This document shows, one piece after another, positions 52,991 to 62,061 of a stretch of DNA of 64,000 nt. Made by a program: the position numbers and the translations under genes. Numbering within the stretch: the stretch's first letter is position 1; each line of letters begins with the position of its first letter. Origin of the DNA: an uncultured Hyphomicrobiales bacterium (GTDB taxonomy: Bacteria > Pseudomonadota > Alphaproteobacteria > Rhizobiales > Beijerinckiaceae); assembly GCA_903847605.1 (NCBI GenBank), contig CAINED010000084.1, positions 1 to 64,000 on the forward strand, given 5' to 3'. Below the pieces are notes generated by a model. The model saw only the letters and a list, made by a program, of their open reading frames with translations, searched no databases and had not been told where the DNA came from.

Positions 52991-54622
52991 GTGGACGTTT
53001 CGGGGTTGATGCGCGCTGCGCAACATGCGGGGGAGTGGCGCGAGCGCGTACGCGAACGCGTCATGGGTCTGTGTGTGCGTAATGGCCGTCTCGATCCGGA
53101 CGCGCTCAACATCCATCAGCATGAAGCGCATGGATTCGCCTGGATCGCGGCCTATGCGGCCATTCTGGAATCGCTCGCGCAATGGGCGCGCCGACTCGAG
53201 GAAACGGGACGTTATGGTCGCGCCGCCCAGCTCGTCGCGGCCATCGGCGCGGGCGAATATCTGGCGCAACTCGCTGCGGGTATCGCGATGTCGCAGGACG
53301 AATTCGTGCGTCCCTCAGATTTCGGCTTGCAAGCCGAGGCCGCGGCATTTGCCGCCCAACCCGATGTCGCCGCGCTCATCGCCACGCCGCGCGCGGCGCG
53401 GCAAGAACTCGTCACGCTCCTGCAGCAGGCCGGCGCCAATGCGCTGGACGATCTCGCCGACGATGACGAAACCATCGCGATGGTGCGCGCGCAATTTCGC
53501 GCTTTCGCTGCGAAGGAAATTGCGCCCGATGCACAGGGTTGGCATCGCGGCAACAAGCTCATTCCGCTCGACCTGATTTCAAAACTGGCGGAACTCGGCG
53601 TCTTCGGTCTGACCGCTCCGGTAGAGTTTGGCGGGTCGGCCATGGGCATCGCCGCTATGTGCGCGGTCACCGAAGAATTGTCGCGCGGTTATATCGGCGC
53701 GGGTTCCCTCGGCACACGCTCGGAGATTGCGGTCGAACTCATCCAAAGCGGCGGGACGCCAGCGCAGAAAGAGACGTGGCTCCCGCGCATCGTCAGTGGC
53801 GAAGTCTTGCCAACGGCGGTCTTCACCGAACCCAACGCCGGCTCCGATCTTGCCAGTCTCACGACGCGCGCCGTCCGCGACGGCGATGAATACGTCCTGA
53901 CGGGCGCAAAGACATGGATTACCCATGCGGCGCGCGCCGATCTCATGCTGGTGCTGGCGCGCACGGGCGAAGCGGCCAGCGGGCATCGCGGACTTTCGAT
54001 GTTTCTGGCGCCGAAGCCGCGCGGCGACGATGAGAATCCCTTTCCGCTCGCCGGGCTTACCGGCAGCGAGATCGAAGTTTTGGGCTATCGCGGTATGCGC
54101 GAATACGAACTCGCCTTCGACGGCATGCGTGTGCCGGCGTCTTCCCTGCTCGGCGAAATCGAGGGCGAAGGTTTCCGGCAGTTGATGGCGACGTTCGAAC
54201 TCGCACGCATCCAGACGGCGGCGCGGGCGCTTGGCGTTGCTTCAAATGCATTCGATCTCGCTTTTTCCTATGCGCAGGAGCGAAAGCAATTTGGACGCGC
54301 CATCATCGATTTTCCGCGTGTTCACGACAGGCTTGCGTGGATGGCGGTGGAAATCGCGATGGTGCGCCAACTCATCAATGCAGTCGCGCGCAAGAAAGAG
54401 AGCGGCGGACGCTGCGATGTCGAAGCGGGCATGGCCAAGCTCGTCGCCGCGCGCGTCGCCTGGTCCTGCGCCGACAATGCCCTGCAGGTCCACGGCGGCA
54501 ACGGCTATGCGCTGGAATATCCGGTGTCGCGGCTTCTATGCGATGCACGGATCCTCAACATCTTCGAAGGCGCGGCCGAGATACAGGCGCATGTGATCGC
54601 GCGGGGATTGTTGGCGCGGTGA
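52991..54622 (+). CDS. mcd: (2S)-methylsuccinyl-CoA dehydrogenase
   Basis: A 543-residue acyl-CoA dehydrogenase with a ~160-residue N-terminal extension; that extension is characteristic of Mcd of the ethylmalonyl-CoA pathway. The core shows VFTEPNAGSDLASL, AKTWITHAARADLM and NALQVHGGNGYALEYPVSR; the catalytic Glu is in IFEGAAEIQAH. Mcd oxidises (2S)-methylsuccinyl-CoA to mesaconyl-CoA during C2 assimilation. The start is GTG at 52991 behind a purine-rich GGGGGCAGGG. No other pathway gene lies beside it. A different long acyl-CoA dehydrogenase is a less likely alternative. Confidence 0.8.
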   Translation: MDVSGLMRAAQHAGEWRERVRERVMGLCVRNGRLDPDALNIHQHEAHGFAWIAAYAAILESLAQWARRLEETGRYGRAAQLVAAIGAGEYLAQLAAGIAMSQDEFVRPSDFGLQAEAAAFAAQPDVAALIATPRAARQELVTLLQQAGANALDDLADDDETIAMVRAQFRAFAAKEIAPDAQGWHRGNKLIPLDLISKLAELGVFGLTAPVEFGGSAMGIAAMCAVTEELSRGYIGAGSLGTRSEIAVELIQSGGTPAQKETWLPRIVSGEVLPTAVFTEPNAGSDLASLTTRAVRDGDEYVLTGAKTWITHAARADLMLVLARTGEAASGHRGLSMFLAPKPRGDDENPFPLAGLTGSEIEVLGYRGMREYELAFDGMRVPASSLLGEIEGEGFRQLMATFELARIQTAARALGVASNAFDLAFSYAQERKQFGRAIIDFPRVHDRLAWMAVEIAMVRQLINAVARKKESGGRCDVEAGMAKLVAARVAWSCADNALQVHGGNGYALEYPVSRLLCDARILNIFEGAAEIQAHVIARGLLAR

Positions 54623-54714
54623 TGACGCTGTATCATTTTATTTGACGGCCATTCGCCAGCGAGCGGAAATTTGCGTAATTGTGGTCTTGTTCCGAATGCT
54701 GTTCTCTGGGCGTT

Positions 54715-55773
54715 ATGTCTTCACTTCCTGACTTGACCGCGATCGACCTGCAATCTCTGACTGCCGCGCTTCGACGCGGGGGCTTGCTGCAAGACGGACG
54801 CGTCGCCGGCATCAATGTCGATGGTTTGCGCGACACGATTCTGTCCCGGGTGGCCCGGCTTCACTTGACCTATGATGGTTCTACCTGGCTGGCGCCGAAC
54901 TCCGTGTTTCTCAAATCGGCCCTGCCGGAACGCCCGGCGGATCTGTGGCGCGGATATCGCCATGAAACCGAGTTTTACCGGAATGTTGCGCCGCGCCTCG
55001 CCAAGGGCGTCGTGCCCGGCTGCTTCCAGGCGCATTTCGATGAGACGACGAAAGACTTCCAGCTGCTTCTGGAAGATCTGACCGAAACTCATGCGCTCTT
55101 GCAGACGCCGTGGCCATTGCCGCCGACGGCGGAGGAGTGCAGGCTGCTTCTGTCGGCCTGGGCAAACTTTCACGCGGCATGGTGGAATGCGCCCGAACTC
55201 GGCGTCGCCATCGGCACATGGACCGAAACGTTTGACCAGCAAATGCAGGATTTCCAGCAAAGGTTTGAGCAATTCGATAGGCAACTCGGCGAAAGGCTTT
55301 CGCCCGAAAGGCGCTACATTTACATCCGGCTTATCGACAATGCCGACCGTCTGCATGCGCGCTATCATTCTCGCCGGGATATGACCATCGTGCACGGCGA
55401 TGCCCATCCTTGGAATGTGCTCCTGCCCAACCGTGCCGGCGACAGCGCCCGGATCATCGACTGGGACTGCTGGCGTCTGGATGTCGCGACCGACGACATT
55501 TCCTACATGATGGCGATGCACTGGTTTCCGGACTATCGCCGCCGCTTCGAGCGCGACATGCTGGATTTCTATCATGACGAACTCTTGCGCCATGGCGTCA
55601 CAGGCTACGACCGGCGCGCGCTATGGGACGACTACAGGCTTTCGACCCTGTGGCACATCGTAACGCCCTTGTATCAATGCACGGGCAAGCTTCCGCCGCT
55701 TATCTGGTGGAACCACCTCGACCGCATATTCTCGGCCGTTGAAGATCTCGATTGCCGGGAGCTGCTGGCCTAG
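54715..55773 (+). CDS. Aminoglycoside-phosphotransferase-fold kinase-like protein
   Basis: A 352-residue protein of the APH/choline-kinase-like or ecdysteroid-kinase-like group. The catalytic loop is VHGDAHPWNVLL (HGDxxxxN) and the metal motif is RIIDWDCW. The substrate is not predictable, and resistance should not be assumed. ATG at 54715 was chosen; an upstream in-frame start at 54679 is weaker. It stands 92 bases after mcd and may be transcribed separately. Confidence 0.82.
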   Translation: MSSLPDLTAIDLQSLTAALRRGGLLQDGRVAGINVDGLRDTILSRVARLHLTYDGSTWLAPNSVFLKSALPERPADLWRGYRHETEFYRNVAPRLAKGVVPGCFQAHFDETTKDFQLLLEDLTETHALLQTPWPLPPTAEECRLLLSAWANFHAAWWNAPELGVAIGTWTETFDQQMQDFQQRFEQFDRQLGERLSPERRYIYIRLIDNADRLHARYHSRRDMTIVHGDAHPWNVLLPNRAGDSARIIDWDCWRLDVATDDISYMMAMHWFPDYRRRFERDMLDFYHDELLRHGVTGYDRRALWDDYRLSTLWHIVTPLYQCTGKLPPLIWWNHLDRIFSAVEDLDCRELLA

Positions 55774-55821
55774 CATTCGCCTTTCGCGCAATGGCTTATC
55801 GGCACGTGTGCGCGAGCGCTC

Positions 55822-56535
55822 CTACCCATTTCTCAACGAAAAGATGTTCTCGCCGACATAGACGAAATCACGGTCGTGCGCGGCTATGGCCTTGAGAAAA
55901 TTCTGTGACGTTCCCTTTTTCGGGAACAGCCAGTCGTGCAATTCGATGATCAGAATCGGGAATTCGGCGATCCAGCCGGTGTCCTGCGCAAACAATTCTT
56001 CCTCGCCGCCCTCAATGTCGATCTTGACGATGAATGGCGCGTAGCCGGCGGCTTCCTTCTCCGCGACGATGCGCTTGAGTGAGGCCACGCTGATATCGCC
56101 GGCGGCGCTGCGTTGCGTGCGATAAGCCCATTCGCCAGCATCGGGATTGACGATGATGGCGGCGCCGTCCGTTGCAGAGATGGCGGCGAGGCGAAGGTCG
56201 GTGTCGAGACCCTTCACATTTGTCCGAAGCAATTCGAAGTTCGCCGCGTCCGGCTCGAAGCAGACAACATGTACTCCGGGAAAGGCAGCGGAAAACCAGC
56301 AGGCGCTTGCGCCGATATTGGCTCCGCAGTCGACGATCAACGGCTTTTGGCCCGCATCAATCATTGATTGGAAAAGTTGCGTGAACTCATTGCCGCGTCC
56401 CAAAGAGCCGAGATCATAATCCCTGTTCTGGAAAATCTGTTCGATCACGCCGAGATCGGCATGGGTGCCGCGGTGGATGAAATTGCCAAAGGAGCCGTCG
56501 GGCAGCGCGATCTGCGTCGAAACTGTCTTGGACAT
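55822..56535 (-). CDS. FkbM family methyltransferase
   Basis: A 237-residue SAM-dependent methyltransferase: VDCGANIGASACWFSAAFP is the SAM motif I, CFEPDAANFELL motif II, and FIVKIDIEGGEEELF the FkbM signature. Members O-methylate sugars, lipids or small molecules; the target is unknown. It is convergent with the kinase-like gene. Confidence 0.9.
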   Translation of the reverse strand: MSKTVSTQIALPDGSFGNFIHRGTHADLGVIEQIFQNRDYDLGSLGRGNEFTQLFQSMIDAGQKPLIVDCGANIGASACWFSAAFPGVHVVCFEPDAANFELLRTNVKGLDTDLRLAAISATDGAAIIVNPDAGEWAYRTQRSAAGDISVASLKRIVAEKEAAGYAPFIVKIDIEGGEEELFAQDTGWIAEFPILIIELHDWLFPKKGTSQNFLKAIAAHDRDFVYVGENIFSLRNG

Positions 56536-56627
56536 GCGAGGCGGCCTTGGGTCGAGAGGGCGATCTATTCTTAAGCATTACTTGTGGCGCGAATAGCAGG
56601 AAATGCGTTGCGGCCTTCCGGTCGCCT

Positions 56628-57728
56628 TCAACCCCACACATCCCTAGCCACATCCACCACAAGTTTCAGCTTGGCTTCCTGCTGGTCCTGCGTGAGGGGA
56701 TTGCCGATGTCGACGCTGGCGAATCCGCATTGCGGCGACAGCGCGAGATGATCGAGCGGCAAGAACTTCGAGGCAGTCTCGATACGTTTGCCAAGCGTAG
56801 CGCGATCTTCCAGCGCACCGGTCTTGGTCGAAACGAGGCCGAGTACGACGCTCTTGCCGGCGGGCACGGCAGCGAGCGGTTCGAATCCGCCGGCGCGTTC
56901 GGAATCATATTCCAGATAGAAGAGATCGAGGTCGAGCGCGTTGAACATCTTTTGCGCGACGAGATCGTAGCCGCCGGCCGCGTGATGCTGCCCCGCGCGA
57001 TTGCCGCGGCAGAGATGTATGCCTATGCGAAGCGATTGCGGCAGGCCACGCACCACGCGGTTGATGATGTCGATGTAGAGATCGAGCGTGGCTTCCCAGG
57101 TCTCGCCGCGTTCCTTCAATTCCGTCTGCACCTGCGGGTCGCCGAATTTCGCCAGCGATGTCTCGTCCATCTGCACCAGCGTGCAGCCTGCATCGGCAAG
57201 CGCAGTCAGTTCGGCGCGGAAAGCCTTCACGGTATCGTCCCAGAAATCGGCTACGTTCGTGTAAGCGCTTTTGAGCACGGCCCGGTCACCGCCGCGGAAG
57301 TGCAGCGCGCAGGGGCCGGGAATAGTGATCTTCGGCGTATGCCTCGTCAGCGATTTCAGGAATTGAAAATCGCCGACGTGAATCGGGCCGGTCCATTCCA
57401 CCCGCGAATTGATGAGCGCGACGGGTTGTGGCGCGCGGGTGCCAACCTGTCCGGGTTGATCGGTCGGGGCGCGCCAGTCCGGCTTCAAGTCGCCGAGTTT
57501 CGAGAAGAAATAGGAATGATAGGAGTTGCGGCGGAATTCGCCGTCACTGATGACGTTCAGCCCCACGCGCTCCTGCATCTCGACCGCCGCCTTGATCGCA
57601 GCGTCCTCGGCCGCGACGCGATCAGCCTGGCTGACTTCGCCAGCAGCGGCGCGGCGGCGCAGGTCGAGCAGGGCAGGTGGGCGCAGGAGGCTGCCGATCT
57701 GGTCGGCGCGGAAGGGGGGCTGGGCCAC
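56628..57728 (-). CDS. MetE-like cobalamin-independent methionine synthase family protein (catalytic domain only)
   Basis: A 366-residue protein matching only the C-terminal catalytic half of MetE. FRADQIGSLLRPPALL is the typical start of this short group (YxjG-like). Likely zinc ligands are His and Cys in GIHLCRGNR, Glu in YLEYDSERAG and Cys in LSPQCGFAS; LVQMDET binds substrate in relatives. GTG at 57728 has GGAGAG upstream. It is probably a methyltransferase or demethylase using a thiol acceptor, not necessarily methionine synthase. No riboswitch was recognised in its leader. Confidence 0.82.
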   Translation of the reverse strand: MAQPPFRADQIGSLLRPPALLDLRRRAAAGEVSQADRVAAEDAAIKAAVEMQERVGLNVISDGEFRRNSYHSYFFSKLGDLKPDWRAPTDQPGQVGTRAPQPVALINSRVEWTGPIHVGDFQFLKSLTRHTPKITIPGPCALHFRGGDRAVLKSAYTNVADFWDDTVKAFRAELTALADAGCTLVQMDETSLAKFGDPQVQTELKERGETWEATLDLYIDIINRVVRGLPQSLRIGIHLCRGNRAGQHHAAGGYDLVAQKMFNALDLDLFYLEYDSERAGGFEPLAAVPAGKSVVLGLVSTKTGALEDRATLGKRIETASKFLPLDHLALSPQCGFASVDIGNPLTQDQQEAKLKLVVDVARDVWG

Positions 57729-57925
57729 GTTTCTCTCCGGATATTTTTTGGGTAGATTCGTTATTACTTCGAAAATCACTGTGAAGTGACCCCGGCATCC
57801 GCGCAACCTGCGAAACGGCGGTTGATATCGCGGGTGGCGGTGTTACTTCCGGTTGCAGGTTTTTACCGAGGTAGCAAGATGACCGGTGGTTCCGGCGGCG
57901 CTGCCGGAACGCAGCGGAGAGGCGC

Positions 57926-58333
57926 ATGGCAAATTTTGGGATTCGGTCGGCGCTGTTCCGTGGAGCGGTCGCCGCCGGTATGCTTTGCGCGGGAATGGCG
58001 ATCCCGGCTCTGGCCATCGAAGGCCAATATTCCGTCGAGGGCCAGAACCCGGGCCAGGAGCGGACCTACAAGGGCGAGGCGCAGATCAAGCGCACGGGCC
58101 GCACCTATTCGGTGATCTGGAAGGTCGGCCAGACGCCGCAGTTCGGCACCGGCATCCTCATCGACAAGGTGTTTTCCATCGTCTTTCAGACGTTTACCCC
58201 GGGCGGGGGGCCGGGCAGGCCGGGAATCGCAGTATTTTCCGTCGAAAACGACCGGATCGGGCAGGGTGTCTGGACCGGCATCGGCCAGCAGGACACGGGC
58301 ATCGAAAGCTGGACGGCGACCGACAGGCCGTAA
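57926..58333 (+). CDS. Small exported protein of unknown function
   Basis: A 135-residue protein with a signal peptide (core AVAAGMLCAGMAIPALA). The mature part is beta-rich and Gly-rich with a repeated style (EGQYSVEGQNPG, YKGEAQIKRTGRTYSVIW) suggestive of a small barrel or sandwich. No family is recognised. ATG at 57926 follows GGAGAGGCGC. The stop is one base before a large inverted repeat. Confidence 0.75.
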   Translation: MANFGIRSALFRGAVAAGMLCAGMAIPALAIEGQYSVEGQNPGQERTYKGEAQIKRTGRTYSVIWKVGQTPQFGTGILIDKVFSIVFQTFTPGGGPGRPGIAVFSVENDRIGQGVWTGIGQQDTGIESWTATDRP

Positions 58334-58334
58334 A

Positions 58335-58416
58335 GCGAATGGGGAGTGGCGAGTAGCGAATAGGGGAGTAGCTGCGAGCGGGCCGCCCTATTCGCTACTC
58401 CCCATTCGCCATTCGC
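58335..58416. repeat. Imperfect 31-bp inverted repeat with 20-base loop
   Basis: The left arm 58335-58365 and right arm 58386-58416 match as inverted copies at 28 of 31 positions. Each arm is itself built of short related units (GCGAATGG, GCGAGTAGCGAATAG). It occupies the spacer between the small exported protein gene and the secE promoter. It resembles the dispersed intergenic repeats seen in rhizobial genomes and could act as an RNA hairpin or terminator-like barrier. Confidence 0.75.
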
Positions 58417-58428
58417 CTCATTTCCCCC

Positions 58429-58457
58429 CTTGGCTTCCGCCGGGGTTGCGGCTATAC
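58429..58457 (+). promoter_or_regulatory. Promoter of secE-nusG
   Basis: CTTGGC (58429-58434), a 17-base spacer and CTATAC (58452-58457) match the alphaproteobacterial vegetative promoter pattern. It lies about 92 bases before the secE ATG, immediately after the inverted repeat. Confidence 0.6.
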
Positions 58458-58548
58458 ACCCCTGCAAGTGGCGCGCGACCTCCCGGTCCCGCGCCGCGAC
58501 TGTTTTTGGTTGCCGGCCTTCATGGGGATGGCGGGCGAGGAAAGAGCG

Positions 58549-58743
58549 ATGGCCAATCCGTTCGAATTTCTCCAGCAGGTGCGCGCCGAGGCGTCCAAGG
58601 TCACCTGGCCGACGCGCCGCGAGACGCTCGTGTCCACCGGCCTCGTGATCCTGATGGTGATCGTCGCCTCGATCTTCTTCGTCGCGGTCGACTGGAGCAT
58701 CAAGAACATACTCGGCTTCATCCTGACGCTCGGCAAATCCTGA
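58549..58743 (+). CDS. secE: Preprotein translocase subunit SecE
   Basis: A 64-residue protein with MANPFEFLQQVRAEASKVTW, the conserved SecE amphipathic helix ending KVTWPTRRET, and one transmembrane segment (TGLVILMVIVASIFFVAV). It stabilises SecY in the inner membrane. ATG at 58549 follows GAGGAAAGAG; an upstream frame is not needed. It is followed by nusG after 40 bases, the near-universal order. Confidence 0.96.
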   Translation: MANPFEFLQQVRAEASKVTWPTRRETLVSTGLVILMVIVASIFFVAVDWSIKNILGFILTLGKS

Positions 58744-58783
58744 CGCGCGCATTGCGGATTTAAGAGACTCGCGGAAAACCTAG

Positions 58784-59314
58784 ATGAGCATTCGCTGGTA
58801 TATCGTCCACGCCTATTCGAACTTCGAAAAGAAGGTCGCTGAATCCATTCGCGAGCAGGCGGCGCAGCGCAATCTGTCGCACAAGTTTGAGGAAATCCTC
58901 GTCCCGACGGAAAACGTCGTCGAGGTGCGGCGCGGTCGCAAGGTGACGTCTGAGCGCAAGTTCTTCCCGGGCTATGTGCTCGTGAAATGCGATCTCACCG
59001 ACGACATCTATCATCTCATCAAGAACACGCCGAAGGTCACGGGCTTTCTGGGCGCCGACAACAAGCCGATGCCGATCTCGGAAGCCGAGGCGATGCGCAT
59101 CAAGGGCCAGGTGCAGGAAGGCGTCGAGCGTCCGAAGGCAACCGTGCATTACGAAATCGGCGAGCGCGTGCGCGTCAACGACGGACCGTTCGCCTCGTTC
59201 GAGGGGCTGGTTGAGGAAGTCGACGAAGGCCGCTCGCGCGTGAAGGTGGCGGTGTCGATCTTCGGTCGCGCCACGCCCGTGGAACTGGAATTCACTCAGG
59301 TCGACAAGATGTGA
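58784..59314 (+). CDS. nusG: Transcription termination/antitermination protein NusG
   Basis: A 176-residue NusG. The NGN domain runs from RWYIVHAYSNFEKKVAESI to about residue 120 (FFPGYVLVK and TPKVTGFLG are typical), and the KOW domain is GERVRVNDGPFASFEGLVEE to the end. It binds RNA polymerase, helps processivity and Rho action, and links transcription to ribosomes. It is the only transcription factor of any kind recognised in the window. Confidence 0.97.
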   Translation: MSIRWYIVHAYSNFEKKVAESIREQAAQRNLSHKFEEILVPTENVVEVRRGRKVTSERKFFPGYVLVKCDLTDDIYHLIKNTPKVTGFLGADNKPMPISEAEAMRIKGQVQEGVERPKATVHYEIGERVRVNDGPFASFEGLVEEVDEGRSRVKVAVSIFGRATPVELEFTQVDKM

Positions 59315-59321
59315 GTGGGAT

Positions 59322-59436
59322 CTTCGCATCGCTTGCGCGGTGCGGAGAAAAGAGGCGTGGAAGGCTGTTTCCATCGCAAATGGAAACGAAGCCATCCCCC
59401 GAAAAAGTTGGACGACTTTTTCGATGAGGGGATGGC
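59322..59436 (+). promoter_or_regulatory. Three tandem hairpins between nusG and rplK
   Basis: Stem 1 is 59322-59332 with 59337-59347 (with G-T pairs). Stem 2 is 59367-59374 with 59380-59387, extended by GGC/GCC at 59363-59365 and 59391-59393. Stem 3 is GCCATCCCC (59391-59399) with GGGGATGGC (59428-59436), containing inner stem GAAAAAGT/ACTTTTTC (59401-59408, 59415-59422). Stems 2 and 3 share 59391-59393 and could compete. The leader precedes rplK, whose operon is autoregulated by L1 in enterobacteria, so a control role is possible. Confidence 0.5.
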
Positions 59437-59511
59437 CCGAAAAAGCCCTACCACGGACGTCAACCGCCGGAGCAGGCGCAAATCTGCGTCCGGCATCGTA
59501 CGGAGAGCAAG

Positions 59512-59961
59512 ATGGCAAAGAAAATTGCCGGCTACATCAAGTTGCAGGTGCCCGCGGGCGCTGCAAACCCGTCGCCGCCCATCGGACCCGCGCTCGGTCA
59601 GCGCGGTCTGAACATCATGGAATTCTGCAAGGCGTTTAACGCCAAGACCGCGCAGATGGAGAAGGGCTCGCCGATCCCGGTCGTTATCACGGCCTATCAG
59701 GATCGCTCCTTCACTTTCGAAATGCGTCAGCCGCCCGTCACCTTCTGGCTGAAGAAGGCTGCGAACCTGAAGATTGGCAAGAAGCCGGCTTCCGGTTCCA
59801 AGACGCCGGGCCGCGCCAAGGTCGGCAAGGTCACGAAGTCGCAAATCAAGGAAATCGCCGAGAAGAAGATCGTGGACCTCAACTGCCACACGATCGAAGC
59901 GGCGATGTCGATGATCGAAGGTTCGGCCCGCGCCATGGGTCTTGATGTGGTGGAGGGCTGA
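59512..59961 (+). CDS. rplK: 50S ribosomal protein L11
   Basis: A 149-residue L11: [36 protein letters not shown] is present as the N-terminal antibiotic/GTPase-centre block, and [13 protein letters not shown] and [15 protein letters not shown] are in the C-terminal RNA-binding domain. It forms part of the GTPase-associated centre of the large subunit. ATG at 59512 follows GGAGAGCAAG. rplA starts three bases after the stop. Confidence 0.98.
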   Translation: MAKKIAGYIKLQVPAGAANPSPPIGPALGQRGLNIMEFCKAFNAKTAQMEKGSPIPVVITAYQDRSFTFEMRQPPVTFWLKKAANLKIGKKPASGSKTPGRAKVGKVTKSQIKEIAEKKIVDLNCHTIEAAMSMIEGSARAMGLDVVEG

Positions 59962-59964
59962 GCC

Positions 59965-60672
<708 letters not shown>

Positions 60673-60703
60673 TTTCGGTCTTCTGTGTCAGCTGAAAAAA
60701 TTG

Positions 60704-60737
60704 ATCCGCCCCGGTGAAAGCCGGGGCGGATTTTTTT
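60704..60737 (+). terminator. Rho-independent terminator of rplK-rplA
   Basis: An 11-bp perfect stem, ATCCGCCCCGG (60704-60714) with CCGGGGCGGAT (60721-60731), encloses a six-base loop and is followed by a run of T to 60737. It is very stable. Confidence 0.95.
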
Positions 60738-60818
60738 GGCCGGAGCTTTGCCGTCACTCGCTCGTGATTCGTGCTGCCTCGTTTCCGTGTTAGCTTCGCC
60801 TCTTTCAGGGAGGAAACG

Positions 60819-62048
60819 ATGCGCAGATTTCATACGGCATTGCTTTCAGGCGTTCTGACATGCGCTGTTGCCGCGTCGAACGCTTTCGCCCAGTCCGCTG
60901 TCACCGCCTATGAAAACGCCCGCCTGATCGACGGGCGGGGCGGCGCGCCGGTCGAAACAGCGACTGTTATTGTCGAGGGTTCGCGCATTCTCGCAGCGGG
61001 GCCGTCATCCACGGTTCGCACGCCCGACGGCGCGCGCCGGGTCGATCTTGCCGGCAAGACGATCATGCCGATGGTGATCGACACGCACGTGCATCTCAGC
61101 CCGTCGCGCGACGCGCTCATCCGCGATCTCAAGCGGCGCGCCTATTTCGGTGTCGGTGCAGCGTTGAGCATGGGCACCGATCCCGTCGCATCGCTGCCGG
61201 TGCGAGGCGAGACCATCGTCAGCGCCGCGCGCTTCCTGAGCGCCGGGCGCGGCATCACCATGCCGGAACCCGGCCGCATCACGGCGCCCCACTGGATTGA
61301 GACCGTTGCCGAGGGCCGCAAGGTCGTTGAGGAGCTCGCCGGCCACAAGGTCGATATCGTCAAGATCTGGGTCGACAATCGCGGCGGCAAATACAAGAAG
61401 CTCACCCCCGAAATCTACGGCGCGATCATCGAGGAAGCGCACCGCCGCGGGCTTCGCGTCGCCGCGCATATCTTCGATCTCGAAGACGGCAAGGGCCTGA
61501 TCCGCGCCGGCGTCGACTCGCTCGCACATGGCGTGCGCGACAAGGACATCGACGACGAGATGGTGGAGCTTTTCAAGAAGACTCCCAATCTCGTGCTCAT
61601 CCCCAACCTGCCGGAACGCGGGGTCGTGGCCGATCTTTCGTGGCTGCAATCCATCCTGCCGGCAGACGAGTGGCAGAAGCTCGAGGACGCCAATCGCGAG
61701 CGCGCCGATGCGCAAGTGTTCTTCGGCATCCAGTCACGCAATCTGCGCCGCCTGAACGCGGCGGGCGCGCGTATCGTTCTGGGCACCGACGGCAATCGTC
61801 CATGGGCGGCGCATGACGAGATGGCCGACATGGTGCTGTCGGGCATGACTGCGATGCAGGTGATCGTCGCGGCGACACGCAATTCGGCGGAATTTCTGAG
61901 GCTTGCCGACACGGGTACTCTGGAGGCTGGCAACAGCGCCGATTTCATCGTGCTCGACGCAAATCCGCTTGAGAATATCGCGAACACGCGGCGGATATCG
62001 GCGGTCTATCTGCGCGGCGCGGCAGTAGACCGCAGCGCCTATCCGTAG
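60819..62048 (+). CDS. Exported amidohydrolase family protein
   Basis: A 409-residue metallo-dependent hydrolase with a signal peptide ending near NAFAQS, so it is periplasmic. The metal site is visible as HxH in DTHVHL, Lys in DIVKIWVD, His in VAAHIFD and SLAHGV, and Asp in VLGTDGN. The closing GTLEAGNSADFIVLDANPL is the usual second beta-sandwich of imidazolonepropionase/prolidase-like members. The substrate is unknown. ATG at 60819 follows AGGGAGGAAA. It occupies the place where rplJ is often found. Confidence 0.87.
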   Translation: MRRFHTALLSGVLTCAVAASNAFAQSAVTAYENARLIDGRGGAPVETATVIVEGSRILAAGPSSTVRTPDGARRVDLAGKTIMPMVIDTHVHLSPSRDALIRDLKRRAYFGVGAALSMGTDPVASLPVRGETIVSAARFLSAGRGITMPEPGRITAPHWIETVAEGRKVVEELAGHKVDIVKIWVDNRGGKYKKLTPEIYGAIIEEAHRRGLRVAAHIFDLEDGKGLIRAGVDSLAHGVRDKDIDDEMVELFKKTPNLVLIPNLPERGVVADLSWLQSILPADEWQKLEDANRERADAQVFFGIQSRNLRRLNAAGARIVLGTDGNRPWAAHDEMADMVLSGMTAMQVIVAATRNSAEFLRLADTGTLEAGNSADFIVLDANPLENIANTRRISAVYLRGAAVDRSAYP

Positions 62049-62061
62049 CGAACGCAGACAT

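Noticed and set aside
57729-57925. A methionine-related riboswitch upstream of the MetE-like gene
   Set aside because: I looked for SAM-type and cobalamin-type conserved elements on the minus strand and saw none; only short unspecific palindromes are present.
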